Assembly: GCF_020748185.1 (NCBI RefSeq) | Contig: NZ_JAHZMO010000011.1 | Coordinates: 56,674-120,673 of the forward strand | DNA: 64,000 nt | From: Terrisporobacter petrolearius | GTDB taxonomy: Bacteria > Bacillota > Clostridia > Peptostreptococcales > Peptostreptococcaceae | Direction: 5' to 3' | Shown: one piece after another, positions 47,597 to 56,887 of the stretch | Layout of the letters: each line of letters opens with the position of its first letter | Position numbering within the stretch: the first letter of the stretch is position 1 | The notes under the pieces: model-generated | What the model was told of the DNA's origin: nothing | Databases searched by the model: none | Seen by the model: only the letters and a program-made list of their open reading frames with translations | Made by a program: the position numbers and the translations under genes

Positions 47597-49108
47597 TTAA
47601 TCTGCTTCCTCCAAGGCAACTTTTTTCATAGTGCCTGTTTTTAAAAATCTTTCATGCCAAGAAAGTGCTTCTTCTAATATATGAGGTGTGTGTTTGAATT
47701 TACCTTCTTGGGCTTTATTAAAGTAATCCCATAAAGCATCTTTATAATCTGGATGTGCACAATTTTCAATTATACATTTTGCTCTTTCTTTTGGTGATAG
47801 GCCTCTTAAATCAGCTACTCCTTGCTCTGTAACTATAACCATCACATCATGTTCTGTATGATCATGATGACTTACCATTGGAACTATACTTGAAATATCT
47901 CCTCCTTTTGCTATGGATTCAGTAGTAAATATAGTTAAATATCCATTTCTAGCAAAGTCACCAGAACCTCCTATACCATTCATCATTCTACTTCCCATAA
48001 TATTTGTAGAATTTACATTTCCATATATATCAACTTCTATAGCTGTATTTATAGCTATAATTCCTAATCTTCTTGCCACTTCTGGACTATTGCTTATTTC
48101 TTGAGGTCTAAGAATTATTTGATTTTTATATTCATTAAAGTGTTCATAAAAGTTATCTAATCTATCTGGTGATATTGTAAGTGATGTTCCTGAGGCAAAT
48201 TTGACCTTTCCTGATTTAATTAAGTCAATTACTGAGTCTTGTATTACTTCTGAATAAACTACTAAGTCTTTAAAATTAGAATTTTCTAATCCAGCCAAAA
48301 CAGCATTAGCAACACTTCCAACCCCAGATTGCAAAGGAAGTAAATTCTTTGGTAATCTATTTTCTTTTACTTCATTTTCTAAAAAAGCAATCATATTTTG
48401 AGCCATTTTATTTGAAGTTTCGTCAACAGGCGATACTACCCTAGTTTTATCTTTCAAATCAGTAAAAACTATTGCTGCAATTTTATCTAAATCGCATTTT
48501 ATATAAGGTTTACCAATTCTATCTTCTGGATGAATCAAAGGTATTGGTTCTCTTTCTGGAGGATTTTTCAAATCATAAACATCGTGTATTCCTTCCAATT
48601 CAATTGGTTGAGAAATATTAATCTCTATTATTACTTTATCTGCTACTTCAGCAAACACATTTGAATTTCCAATCGATGTAGATGGTATTATATAACCTTC
48701 CTCAGTAATACTAACGGCCTCTATTAAAGCTATATCCATTTTTCCTAAAAATCCATACTTAACATATTGTGGTGTATGACTTAAATGCATATCACAATAT
48801 TGAACGCTGTCATCATTTATTGCATTTCTCATTGCTCCAGTAGTTTGGTATGGATATCTTCTTTTTACTACTTTTGATTTTGTTAAAGCTTCATCCAGTT
48901 CTGGTCCAACTGATGCTCCAGTTATTATTGTTAAACCTATTTTTTCTCCCTCATCTGCTCTTTTTGCAATTTCAAGTGGAATTGCCTTTGGATATCCAGC
49001 AGGAGTAAATCCACTAGTTCCAACAATCATATTATCTTTAAATAACATTGCCGCTTCTTTTTGAGTCATTACTTTATCTTTTAATTTTTCACATCTTAAT
49101 CTTTCCAT
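47597..49108 (-). CDS. Succinate / propionyl-CoA CoA-transferase (Cat1 family)
   Basis: A 503-residue CoA-transferase of the acetyl-CoA hydrolase/transferase family: EAAMLFKDNMIVGTSGFTPAGYPKAIP, PLQSGVGSVANAVLAGL, YSEVIQDSVIDLIKSGK (with the likely catalytic Glu), and IFTTESIAKGGDISSIVPMVSHHDHTEHDVMVIVTEQGVADLRGLSPKERA. In this setting it should move CoA from propionyl-CoA to succinate, closing the cycle. The 131-nt gap to the mutase gene may contain a second promoter; I see no terminator there. Confidence 0.93.
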   Translation of the reverse strand: MERLRCEKLKDKVMTQKEAAMLFKDNMIVGTSGFTPAGYPKAIPLEIAKRADEGEKIGLTIITGASVGPELDEALTKSKVVKRRYPYQTTGAMRNAINDDSVQYCDMHLSHTPQYVKYGFLGKMDIALIEAVSITEEGYIIPSTSIGNSNVFAEVADKVIIEINISQPIELEGIHDVYDLKNPPEREPIPLIHPEDRIGKPYIKCDLDKIAAIVFTDLKDKTRVVSPVDETSNKMAQNMIAFLENEVKENRLPKNLLPLQSGVGSVANAVLAGLENSNFKDLVVYSEVIQDSVIDLIKSGKVKFASGTSLTISPDRLDNFYEHFNEYKNQIILRPQEISNSPEVARRLGIIAINTAIEVDIYGNVNSTNIMGSRMMNGIGGSGDFARNGYLTIFTTESIAKGGDISSIVPMVSHHDHTEHDVMVIVTEQGVADLRGLSPKERAKCIIENCAHPDYKDALWDYFNKAQEGKFKHTPHILEEALSWHERFLKTGTMKKVALEEAD

Positions 49109-49142
49109 AAGTCCCCCCCTAAATATTATTTATATATAAATA

Positions 49143-50519
49143 CTACATAGGCAGTTTGTGCAGTATTATTGTAAATATAACCATTCCTAATAAAGCAAAT
49201 GGGTAAGTTGCACCATACCCTGCTGCTGGTTCATCACTTCCCGCTGCTTCTATTGCAGCACCAAGACCTGGTGTGGAAGTCATACCACCACATATTGCTC
49301 CAGATAACATTAACCAATTAATTTTAAATACATATCTTCCAAGTAAAAATCCTATCATCATACCTACTATTCCAATTACTAAAGATATTATGGCTAAAAA
49401 TGCTCCAGATCCAACTAAGGCATCTATGGCTTTGTATCCATATCTAAGTCCTACTATGGCAAGGAAAAAAACTAAAGATACATCTCTAATTACACCTAAT
49501 ATTTTTCCATCCATTCTAAAACTAATTTTGCCAAGCTTACCTATATAACCTACTATTAATGATCCAATTAAAACTCCTCCTGTGGAACCAAGACTAAAAT
49601 ATCCTACAAATGGTAAATAAATATTTATATTTCCTAATAAATATCCAAATATACATGCTATAGTAAAACCTAACATATCAAATTTTGTCTCTGGAATTTC
49701 TTTACCTTTAGAAGTTTTCCTAGCATCTTCTAATTCTTTTCTATATTGCAATCTTTCTTTTTCAACATCAATTTTAAATATAGATGGTAAGAAGTTGACA
49801 GCTAGTATTACTATAAAGACACCAAATGGATATCCTATGGCATGGCCTGCGCCTATACTTGCTTCTGCATTTGTAATAAACTGTTGTTTTATTTCATCTG
49901 TTAATTTAAAATCATTTACATCTTTAGGTATATCTTTTTCATCTACACCAGCCATTTCTAAAAACTTAACTTTTTCTTTATCTGTCATAGTTTCATAATT
50001 TAAAGTTTTTTCAGTTGCATGACCTTTTGCTGTTTCTATTGCCGCTGCAAGCCCTGGAGAACTTGTTAATGCACCAGTATAAACTCCTGATACTTCATAA
50101 GTATTTGAATCTTTACTAAACCAAGTTGCCATATAAGTTGCTGCCGCGCTAGAAAACGTTATTACAAGTCCTAAAATAACAAACTTTGCTCCATACTTTC
50201 TTAATACAACCCCCATATCTTTAGCTGCAAGTAAACCTACTGCAGCAACAAATAGAATTAAAAATATGTCAAAGAATTCGCTAGGTATAACTCCAGAATT
50301 TAATAAACTCTGTGCTGCTTCATATGCTCCACCATTTTCTGGTATACCTGATGCATATTTAAATGCTACCCATCCAATAAACAACCCTGTGAATAAAGCT
50401 CCTGATATCCCAAAACTAAACTTTCCAAACTTTATTTTCCCAAAAAAAAGCCCCGTAATAACAGCTAAGAACATCAGTATATATGGGCTAAAAAAAACAC
50501 TAGCAAAATCAAATCTCAT
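49143..50519 (-). CDS. AspT/SucE-like transporter (YidE/YbjL duplication family)
   Basis: A 459-residue membrane protein with two homologous halves of about five helices each. Each half carries a copy of the repeat with TSSPGLAAAIETA (near residue 170) or GGMTSTPGLGAAIEAAGSDEPAAGYGATYPFALLG (C-terminus). Between them is a hydrophilic stretch without the TrkA-C domains of classical AspT. Family members exchange aspartate/alanine or export succinate (SucE of Corynebacterium). First gene of the succinate-propionate operon, so succinate uptake or succinate/propionate exchange is the natural guess. ATG 50519 follows AAGGGGGAAA; an upstream extension has no site. Confidence 0.85.
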   Translation of the reverse strand: MRFDFASVFFSPYILMFLAVITGLFFGKIKFGKFSFGISGALFTGLFIGWVAFKYASGIPENGGAYEAAQSLLNSGVIPSEFFDIFLILFVAAVGLLAAKDMGVVLRKYGAKFVILGLVITFSSAAATYMATWFSKDSNTYEVSGVYTGALTSSPGLAAAIETAKGHATEKTLNYETMTDKEKVKFLEMAGVDEKDIPKDVNDFKLTDEIKQQFITNAEASIGAGHAIGYPFGVFIVILAVNFLPSIFKIDVEKERLQYRKELEDARKTSKGKEIPETKFDMLGFTIACIFGYLLGNINIYLPFVGYFSLGSTGGVLIGSLIVGYIGKLGKISFRMDGKILGVIRDVSLVFFLAIVGLRYGYKAIDALVGSGAFLAIISLVIGIVGMMIGFLLGRYVFKINWLMLSGAICGGMTSTPGLGAAIEAAGSDEPAAGYGATYPFALLGMVIFTIILHKLPM

Positions 50520-50616
50520 ACATTTCCCCCTTAACAATATTTTTTTATTAATTTCTTGATTTATATAAATCATTTTTTTTAATTATATTGTAGGTTTTTT
50601 ATCAAGCCTTGTATAA

Positions 50617-50634
50617 TATATATATATATATATA
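50617..50634. repeat. (TA)9 microsatellite in the divergent promoter region
   Basis: Nine TA units lie between the LysR gene and the succinate-propionate operon, inside a larger imperfect palindrome (GTATAATATA...ACTTATATAC). A TATAAT-like box abuts it on the plus strand. Changes in its length could alter promoter spacing; LysR binding here is an inference. Confidence 0.6.
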
Positions 50635-50676
50635 CTTATATACTTTTGGGTATAAGGGTTTGAGGGAGTTGATTTG

Positions 50677-51555
50677 ATGGAGTTATTGCACTTGAAATAT
50701 TTTTTAACAGTTGCAAAAACTGAACATATGACTAAGGCTGCTCATGAACTTCGAATTGCACAACCAGCTCTTAGTAAAATCATTCGTAATTTGGAGAAAG
50801 AATTGGAAGTAAAACTCTTTGATAGAAGAGGAAAATCTATTATTTTAAATGATGCTGGAAAGTATTTTTGTGAAAAAGTGGAAGAAGCATTAGTAATTCT
50901 TGATGATACAGTAAATGATGTAAAAGAATTTGATTTAATTGAGAAAAACAAAAAAGTAAGGTTTTTATCCCTATGTGCTTCATCAATTGTTGCAGACATA
51001 CTAATAGCTTTTAAATCTGCTTATCCAGATATTCAGTTAGAAGTAACTCAATCGCTGAGTAACTTAGATAATAATTTTGATAGTTATGATTTATGCTTGT
51101 ACTGTACTAATAAACCTAATCCTTATAAAAATTCCTTCTGTTTACTTGAAGAAGAAATTTTGCTAGGAGTATCAACTAAACATCCTTTATCAAATAAAGG
51201 TACTATCAGCTTATGCGAAGCTAAAAATGAGAATTTTATAGCACTGGGACAGGGTCATCTAAGAAATTTAATTTATGATTTTTGTAAAACAGCTGGATTT
51301 AAGCCGAATATAACTTTTGAAAGCACTAATAATTCACTTATAAGAGATTTAATTGTTTTTGGTCAAGGAGTTGCATTTATTCCAGAAATTTCATGGAAAC
51401 TTGATAATTATAATGGAATTAAATTCTTGCATATAAAAAAACCTTTTTGTAATCGCTCAATATATCTCTACACTAAATATACTGATAACTCACCACTAAA
51501 TGTTCAAATATTCAAAGATTTTATCATTAATCATTTTAAAAATATACAAATATAG
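50677..51555 (+). CDS. LysR family regulator, probably of the succinate-propionate operon
   Basis: N-terminal winged helix (LLHLKYFLTVAKTEHMTKAAHELRIAQPALSKIIRNLEKELEVKLFDRRGKSIILNDAG) and a substrate-binding effector domain from about residue 90. 292 residues. It is divergent from the transporter gene with a 157-nt shared promoter region, the classical arrangement for a LysR activator; succinate or a related acid is a likely effector. GGGAG lies 8-10 nt before ATG 50677. Confidence 0.9.
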   Translation: MELLHLKYFLTVAKTEHMTKAAHELRIAQPALSKIIRNLEKELEVKLFDRRGKSIILNDAGKYFCEKVEEALVILDDTVNDVKEFDLIEKNKKVRFLSLCASSIVADILIAFKSAYPDIQLEVTQSLSNLDNNFDSYDLCLYCTNKPNPYKNSFCLLEEEILLGVSTKHPLSNKGTISLCEAKNENFIALGQGHLRNLIYDFCKTAGFKPNITFESTNNSLIRDLIVFGQGVAFIPEISWKLDNYNGIKFLHIKKPFCNRSIYLYTKYTDNSPLNVQIFKDFIINHFKNIQI

Positions 51556-51755
51556 CACTTTATATTTTCCACTTAACTATTTCTGTTATTTACTTAATTA
51601 TAAAAAAATACGTCTAACTTTTCTTTATCGTTGCTATTTCCCTACAAGTTCAATAAACTTAATGATTTTTATTTGCAATATGAATCAAATTTATAAATAT
51701 TAAGCTATTTTATTAGTATTTAATATTTTTTAATTGCATTATTACATTTTTATAA

Positions 51756-51809
51756 AAAAAGAGTTGTCTAATTATAATGATACAAAATCATTTTAAGACA
51801 ACTCTTTTT
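51756..51809 (+). terminator. Terminator downstream of the LysR gene, shared with the decayed gene opposite
   Basis: Outer stem AAAAAGAGTTGTCT / AGACAACTCTTTTT (14 bp) with an inner AATGAT-ATCATT hairpin and T/A runs on both sides. It lies 200 nt past the LysR stop and just below the remnant at 51863, so it may once have ended that gene. Confidence 0.75.
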
Positions 51810-51862
51810 ATTTCTGTTATATTAGCATGTAGCTCCTCCAACTACATGAATATCTACATTTA

Positions 51863-52260
51863 TTATTTATTTTTTCTCTCAAGCAAATCATTTGATAATA
51901 ATTGTTTTTCTACATTTTCAAAACCTAAACGTTCTATTTAGGTCCCATATTCTATTGAATCAAATAGACACTTGTCTATACAATGGCCGCAGTGATTACA
52001 TATATCTTCATCTATTTCTAATCTATCATCAACAACTTTAAAAGCACTTATTGTACATACTCCTACGGCTATTTTAAATTTATGATGTAATTTTACTTTC
52101 GCATAACATTTATAAAATCTTTCATGAATTTCTTCGAATAATTCAAATGTATCTATTAATCCATATTGACAAGTAGTTCCTTACATGATACAACTGGTCG
52201 TCTTTTGAACCTATTCCTCCTGCTTCAACACCTCTAATAATAAGCACTTTCACACTTATC
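51863..52260 (-). pseudogene. Remnant of a sulfite/nitrite-reductase-like 4Fe-4S protein
   Basis: Three minus-strand pieces line up as one decayed protein. The first, from about 52253, reads VKVLIIRGVEAGGIGSKDDQ and runs out of frame near 52185. A shifted frame continues GTTCQYGLIDTFELFEEIHE, RFYKCYAKVKLHHKFKIAVGVC, then jumps to KVVDDRLEIDEDICNHCGHC and ends at TAA 51938. The last piece IERLGFENVEKQLLSNDLLE lies in another frame up to 51863. CQYGLIDT, PHKFKIAVGGC-like and CxxCGxC segments are those of the ferredoxin-like half and 4Fe-4S region of this family. An internal deletion between them is likely. The gene faced the LysR gene at 52438. Confidence 0.75.
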
Positions 52261-52437
52261 AACCCATTCTATATTGTATATCAAATAGAAAATTCATATT
52301 TTTTTCCTATAACTTAGTTTTATTTTAACACTTGTGATATGCTATTAAAAGTGATATTATCTTATGAAAAACATAGGTATAACCTATAGATAATCAGTAT
52401 CATTTAACCATATTTATTAATAGAAAGGGGGTATTTT

Positions 52438-53349
52438 ATGACTATCAGACACTTGAGAATTTTTATTGAAGTAGCAAGAACAGGTAAAATGAGCTTAGCC
52501 GCACAAAGATTATTCATTTCTCAGCCTACAGTAAGCCAAGCTATTCGTGAATTAGAAGATCACTACGGTCAAAAGCTTTTCGAAAGATTATCAAAGAAGT
52601 TATATATAACATCTTTTGGTAAAGAACTATTCTCCTATGCAACTAAAGTAGTTGAACAATTTGATAATTTAGAAAAAACAATGAATGACAATCTTCATAT
52701 AGAAAATTTACGCATAGGTGCTTCTGTAACTGTTGGAACTTGTCTTTTATCTAAAATATTAAAAGAATTTCATAACCTTGCCCCTAGGGTAAACACTTAT
52801 GCTTATGTTAATAACACTACTATGGTTGAAAAAAAATTATTAGAATCTGACTTAGATATTGCTATTGTAGAAGGTGAAATTCATTCTCAAGATTTAGTTA
52901 CTACTCCTGTAATAGATGATTATCTTGTTCTTTTATGTAACAATAATCATCCTCTTTCAAAAAAAGAAAAAGTAACATTGTATGATTTAGAAAACCAAAG
53001 ATTTGCTATGAGAGAAGACGGCAGCGGTACAAGAGAATTTTTCGAACAAATTTTACATAAGTATAAAATTCAGATACAATTAGCATATGAAGCTAGTTCA
53101 ACTGATACAATTAGAAGGGCTATTTTAGATGACGATTGTTTGTCACTTCTATCTATACATACTTTTGAAGAAGATATCATATGTGGCAAAATCCATATTA
53201 TAAAAACTGATTTGAATCCATTGAAAAGATCCTTTAAACTTGTTCATCATAAGGATAAAATCATGACTCCTTCAATAATAACATTAAAAGAAATTTCGAA
53301 AAAATATAAAACATCCGATTTTATGAAAGATTTATTAATAAAAAAATAA
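52438..53349 (+). CDS. LysR family regulator, original target apparently lost
   Basis: 303 residues: winged helix at 1-60 (RHLRIFIEVARTGKMSLAAQRLFISQPTVSQAIRELEDHYGQKLFERLSKKLYITSFGKEL) and a CysB/CbbR-like effector domain (MREDGSGTREFFE, YEASSTDTIRRAILDDDCLSLLS). AAAGGGGG precedes ATG. It is divergent from the decayed sulfite/nitrite-reductase-like gene, which may have been its target. The YkvI transporter gene faces it from the other side and is convergent. Confidence 0.92.
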   Translation: MTIRHLRIFIEVARTGKMSLAAQRLFISQPTVSQAIRELEDHYGQKLFERLSKKLYITSFGKELFSYATKVVEQFDNLEKTMNDNLHIENLRIGASVTVGTCLLSKILKEFHNLAPRVNTYAYVNNTTMVEKKLLESDLDIAIVEGEIHSQDLVTTPVIDDYLVLLCNNNHPLSKKEKVTLYDLENQRFAMREDGSGTREFFEQILHKYKIQIQLAYEASSTDTIRRAILDDDCLSLLSIHTFEEDIICGKIHIIKTDLNPLKRSFKLVHHKDKIMTPSIITLKEISKKYKTSDFMKDLLIKK

Positions 53350-53377
53350 GTATAACTTATTAACTGAAGTTATACTT
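53348..53377 (+). terminator. Shared terminator between convergent LysR and YkvI genes
   Basis: Stem AAGTATAACTT / AAGTTATACTT with an 8-nt loop and T runs on both strands; it starts at the LysR stop codon and ends 17 nt from the opposite stop. Confidence 0.85.
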
Positions 53378-53393
53378 ATTTTTTATGTATGAG

Positions 53394-54464
53394 TTATATA
53401 ATTCTTTTGCTAATCTGTTTTAGACATATGCATATAAATAATACAACGCCCAATATACCTGTAAATGGATATACGTTTCCCACTAATTTTTCAAAGGGAA
53501 ATAATCCAAATAAAAATGCCAACATCGAAATAATAAGGGCGATAATATTTGCATTGTATTTTCCTTCCTTTGAAACTTTATCACATACTGTCCAAAAATT
53601 TGGTGCAGCTGTTGAGAAAATACCACATAATAAAACAACAGAAAAAATTCTACCAAATATAGGTGATATGGATTTTGCAAAATATAAAGTTGGTATAGAT
53701 AATTTATAAATATCCTTTATTTTTGATAGTAAAGCAAAATTCATAACTAAAATAACTATCATCAATAATAAACTTCCAACAATAGCTCCATACTTAGCTT
53801 CCCTTCTAGTATCTGCGCTATTTCCAAGAGAAGTAAAGAAAAACAATCCACTTACCATGTTATATGATGCATATAATATACCACTTTTAACACAGTTTCC
53901 TCCTGCTTTTTTAAGGTTGATATCCACCATTATTTGTGAAATATTGTTTAATCCCTCTAAGTTTTGAATCAAAATGGTAAACCCTACAATCAAAGAAAAA
54001 ATAACTATGATAGGACCAATAAAACCAATTATATTAATAAGGCTATCTAAACCACAAATAAAAGCAATAAGCACTAATATGGTCATCATAGCGCAACCAA
54101 CATAATAATTTAATCCGTAATATTCTTGTAGTGTTGCTCCAGCCCCTGAAATCATAACGATAACACTTATAAACAATAACACTGGTACAAAATATTCATA
54201 AAATAGTCCTACCCTATTCCCACAAAAATATTTGTATGGTCTGTATTTTTTATAACTTCCGTAATCGTATCCAGCTTCCATAACAGTACTTCCGAAATAT
54301 GTAAATAAAATCAAACTTATAACTATTGATACTAAACTACTTAAACCATTAGAAGTAAAAAACTGCATAATCTCCTGTCCTGTTGCAAATCCAGACCCAA
54401 TAATAAAAGCTATAAAAGCACCTGCAAATTTCATCACATTTAATTTGTTGATTTTTTGCATCAT
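53394..54464 (-). CDS. YkvI family membrane transporter
   Basis: 356 residues with about ten membrane segments; the N-terminus KFAGAFIAFIIGSGFATGQEIMQFFTSNG carries the GSGFATGQE motif of YkvI-like proteins, distant relatives of the APC/NSS-type amino-acid carriers. The substrate is unknown. GAGGG precedes the first of two ATG codons. A 256-nt spacer separates it from the divergent FUSC-type gene. Confidence 0.85.
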   Translation of the reverse strand: MMQKINKLNVMKFAGAFIAFIIGSGFATGQEIMQFFTSNGLSSLVSIVISLILFTYFGSTVMEAGYDYGSYKKYRPYKYFCGNRVGLFYEYFVPVLLFISVIVMISGAGATLQEYYGLNYYVGCAMMTILVLIAFICGLDSLINIIGFIGPIIVIFSLIVGFTILIQNLEGLNNISQIMVDINLKKAGGNCVKSGILYASYNMVSGLFFFTSLGNSADTRREAKYGAIVGSLLLMIVILVMNFALLSKIKDIYKLSIPTLYFAKSISPIFGRIFSVVLLCGIFSTAAPNFWTVCDKVSKEGKYNANIIALIISMLAFLFGLFPFEKLVGNVYPFTGILGVVLFICICLKQISKRII

Positions 54465-54720
54465 ATATAATCCCTCCCTAATGATAAATATTTAAGGGCT
54501 AGTACTAAATATATGTATCTATAAACTTTGTATGACTCATTATACGGTGAATAAACCGTTTTAAAATATCATATTATTAATTGTTTATTGTCTCTTTTTT
54601 GAAATAATTATAGAAATATATCATAAGTATATATCTTTTAAATATACAATATAATTTCTTCATAAAGGACTATATTTATGCTAAAATATGAATTATACAA
54701 TTTCATAAGGAGGTTTTTAT

Positions 54721-55689
54721 TTGAACAAAACAGATGCACTTAAAGTAATAAAATTATCATTTGGAAGCATATTGGCTATTATTATTGCATCTTTATTTAA
54801 TCTGCAATATTCAATTGTAGCTGGAGTAATTACTCTTTTAGTCGTAAAAGATACTAAAAAAGAAACTTTAGCAGGGGCTTTGAGCAAACTATTTGGATTT
54901 ATACTATGTACAATTTATTCTTACATTTGTTTTTGTTTGCTAGGATATAATTTGTTTGCTTTTTCATTATACATATTTATTACAATAGGTACTTGCTTTG
55001 CACTGAAAATTAGCAATGTTATTGCAATGTGTGTAGTTATTTCCTCTCATTATTTACTTCAAGGTTCCATGAGTACTTATTGGATATTGAATGAAACAGG
55101 ACTTTTTATAATTGGAGCTGGTATAGGTATAATAATCAATATGTTTATGCCTTCTAATTTTCACAAAATCTATATTGGCCAACAAAAACTCCAAGAACAA
55201 GTTAGCTTAATTCTAATAGACATTGCCAACATGATAAGAGATCCAGACAAAGACATTTCCTTTCAACACAACTTAGATAAGCTAAATAAATTAATAAATA
55301 ATAGCACAAAAGATGCTTATGAAAATATTAATAACAATCTGCTAAGTGACACTCAATATTTTTTAGAACATATGGAAATAATCAAAAGTCAAAGAGATGT
55401 TCTAAGCACTCTCTATGATTTAGTTTCCCAACTAAACTGCGTTCCTTATCAAGGATATGTACTTGCCATATTTATTAACAAAGTTGGTAATACTTCTTTT
55501 GAATCAGACACTATTACTAATTTATTAAATGATTTAGATATGATTTATAAAGATATGAAAATTCAACCTCTTCCTAAAAATAGAGACGAGTTTGAAAATC
55601 GAGCTATTTTATTTTTATGTTTAACTGAACTAAAAAAATATTTAGTTAATAGAAAGAATGCTCAACTCTTAAGAGATAATTATTTTTAA
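54721..55689 (+). CDS. Aromatic acid exporter family (ArAE/FUSC-type) membrane protein
   Basis: Six hydrophobic segments in the first 150 residues (LSFGSILAIIIASLFNLQYSIVAGVITLLVVKDTKKET; GALSKLFGFILCTIYSYICF) and a C-terminal cytoplasmic helical domain of about 160 residues, as in DUF939/ArAE_1 proteins. TTG start with AAGGAGG 6-7 nt upstream. 322 residues. Its distant cousin lies at 62792-63676. Substrate unknown. Confidence 0.82.
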   Translation: MNKTDALKVIKLSFGSILAIIIASLFNLQYSIVAGVITLLVVKDTKKETLAGALSKLFGFILCTIYSYICFCLLGYNLFAFSLYIFITIGTCFALKISNVIAMCVVISSHYLLQGSMSTYWILNETGLFIIGAGIGIIINMFMPSNFHKIYIGQQKLQEQVSLILIDIANMIRDPDKDISFQHNLDKLNKLINNSTKDAYENINNNLLSDTQYFLEHMEIIKSQRDVLSTLYDLVSQLNCVPYQGYVLAIFINKVGNTSFESDTITNLLNDLDMIYKDMKIQPLPKNRDEFENRAILFLCLTELKKYLVNRKNAQLLRDNYF

Positions 55690-55760
55690 AATAATATGCA
55701 CATTTATTCTATTTAATATAATTAAGCTTTCAAAAAAATCTGTAACTTTATCTACTATAA

Positions 55761-56099
55761 GCGACAACTATAATAGATATTGATAATCCTTGGGCATATA
55801 TTTCAAATGAATCCTATGTTGATTTTGATTACAAAGAAAATAATGATTTAAATTTCCGTTCATATCCTTTCCCATTGGTGAAGGATGAACAATTTAATGA
55901 TTTAACAATAACTGTTCCAAATAGTGTAGATTCTGAAGATTTAAATAATTTAGCTGAAATAATTTCTTATTTAGGTAGAGATGTTGATTATAACAATGGT
56001 GATATTAATATAATTAAAGAAAGTGAAGTAAAAAACAGTGCTAAAAACTTTTATTCTTCTTCTGAAAGTATCGATGTTATCTTCAATTGGTATGAGTAA
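55761..56099 (+). pseudogene. 5'-truncated remnant, possibly BcsB-like
   Basis: The plus-strand frame is open from just after a stop at 55758 to TGA/TAA at 56099 (about 112 codons), with good protein-like sequence from its first codon: IIDIDNPWAYISNESYVDFD, SYPFPLVKDEQFNDLTITVP, NNLAEIISYLGRDVDYNNGD. No start codon with a ribosome site is present near its beginning; a GTG at 55875 would give only the last 74 residues. The YPFP...NDLTITVP...L..I..YLGR layout resembles the beta-sandwich units of BcsB, the cellulose synthase regulatory subunit; this is a weak resemblance. Confidence 0.5.
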
Positions 56100-56102
56100 A
56101 TC

Positions 56103-56152
56103 AAACACTAAACTAAACAAAATTAAATTTTTGTTCAGCTTAGTGTTTTTTT
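56103..56152. terminator. Shared terminator overlapping the stop of the phosphoesterase gene
   Basis: 20-bp imperfect stem AAACACTAAACTAAACAAAA / TTTTGTTCAGCTTAGTGTTT with a 6-nt loop. Its plus-strand tail is TTTTTATAA. The stop codon of the minus-strand phosphoesterase (56135-56137) lies inside the right arm. Confidence 0.75.
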
Positions 56153-56704
56153 ATAAAATCTATCATTATTACTAATTAAATCACCTATTGTACACGGTTC
56201 AAAATTATTAATTTCTACACATGCATTAAATAAATTTTTTTCTTTTTTAATAATATGAAATTCCTTTGTAAAAGAATCATCATGCATATGACCAAAAACA
56301 TGATATGCTCCTTTATTCTTTCTATACCATAAAAGGATTGGATAATGACAAAGCTGAACCCATTTATTATTATCTCTTATTAACTTACTTTCTTCCACAG
56401 TTTCAAAACAATTTAAAAATACAGGATTATTACGAAACTTATAATCATGATTTCCAAGAATAAGATGTAAATGTCCCTTAAGTCTTCCTACTGTCATCTT
56501 AAGTTTTTCTTCTAAATCTTGTTCTTCACATACTATAATATCCCCTAATATGTAAACATGATCATCAACTTTAACTTTATCATTATGTTTTTTTATAATT
56601 TCTTCATTCATTTCATCAATATTATTAAAATATTTACTTCTGCTTCTTTTTAATGCTAGTTCATGAAAAAAATGATAATCAGATACATAATATATTTGCG
56701 ACAT
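56135..56704 (-). CDS. Calcineurin-like metallophosphoesterase
   Basis: 189 residues with the two-metal site spelled out: YYVSDYHFFHE (D-x-H), HVYILGDIIV (GD), HLILGNHDYKF (GNHD), QLCHYPILLWYRK and YHVFGHMHDDSF (GHxH). Such small cytoplasmic enzymes cleave phosphate esters or diesters; the real substrate is not known. Single gene with a ribosome site (AAAGGGG). Confidence 0.92.
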   Translation of the reverse strand: MSQIYYVSDYHFFHELALKRSRSKYFNNIDEMNEEIIKKHNDKVKVDDHVYILGDIIVCEEQDLEEKLKMTVGRLKGHLHLILGNHDYKFRNNPVFLNCFETVEESKLIRDNNKWVQLCHYPILLWYRKNKGAYHVFGHMHDDSFTKEFHIIKKEKNLFNACVEINNFEPCTIGDLISNNDRFYKKTLS

Positions 56705-56887
56705 AATTTTTACCCCTTTCTTTTAAACATCCTTATATCTTATAAGTATATAAGCTTTCAAATTTTTATTCTTCATATATTTTACTTTTTTATTATTAAC
56801 TTTTACATGTTTAGAATATTCCCCTTTTACATAATATAGATATAACTAACTTTATTAATTACCATGACATCTTAAGGAGGTAATTTC

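Noticed and set aside
49143..50519. Reading the AspT-like gene as a TrkA/RCK-regulated K+ transporter
   Set aside because: No RCK or TrkA-C sequence is present between the two halves, and the twin PGLAAAIE repeats are those of the YidE/YbjL family.
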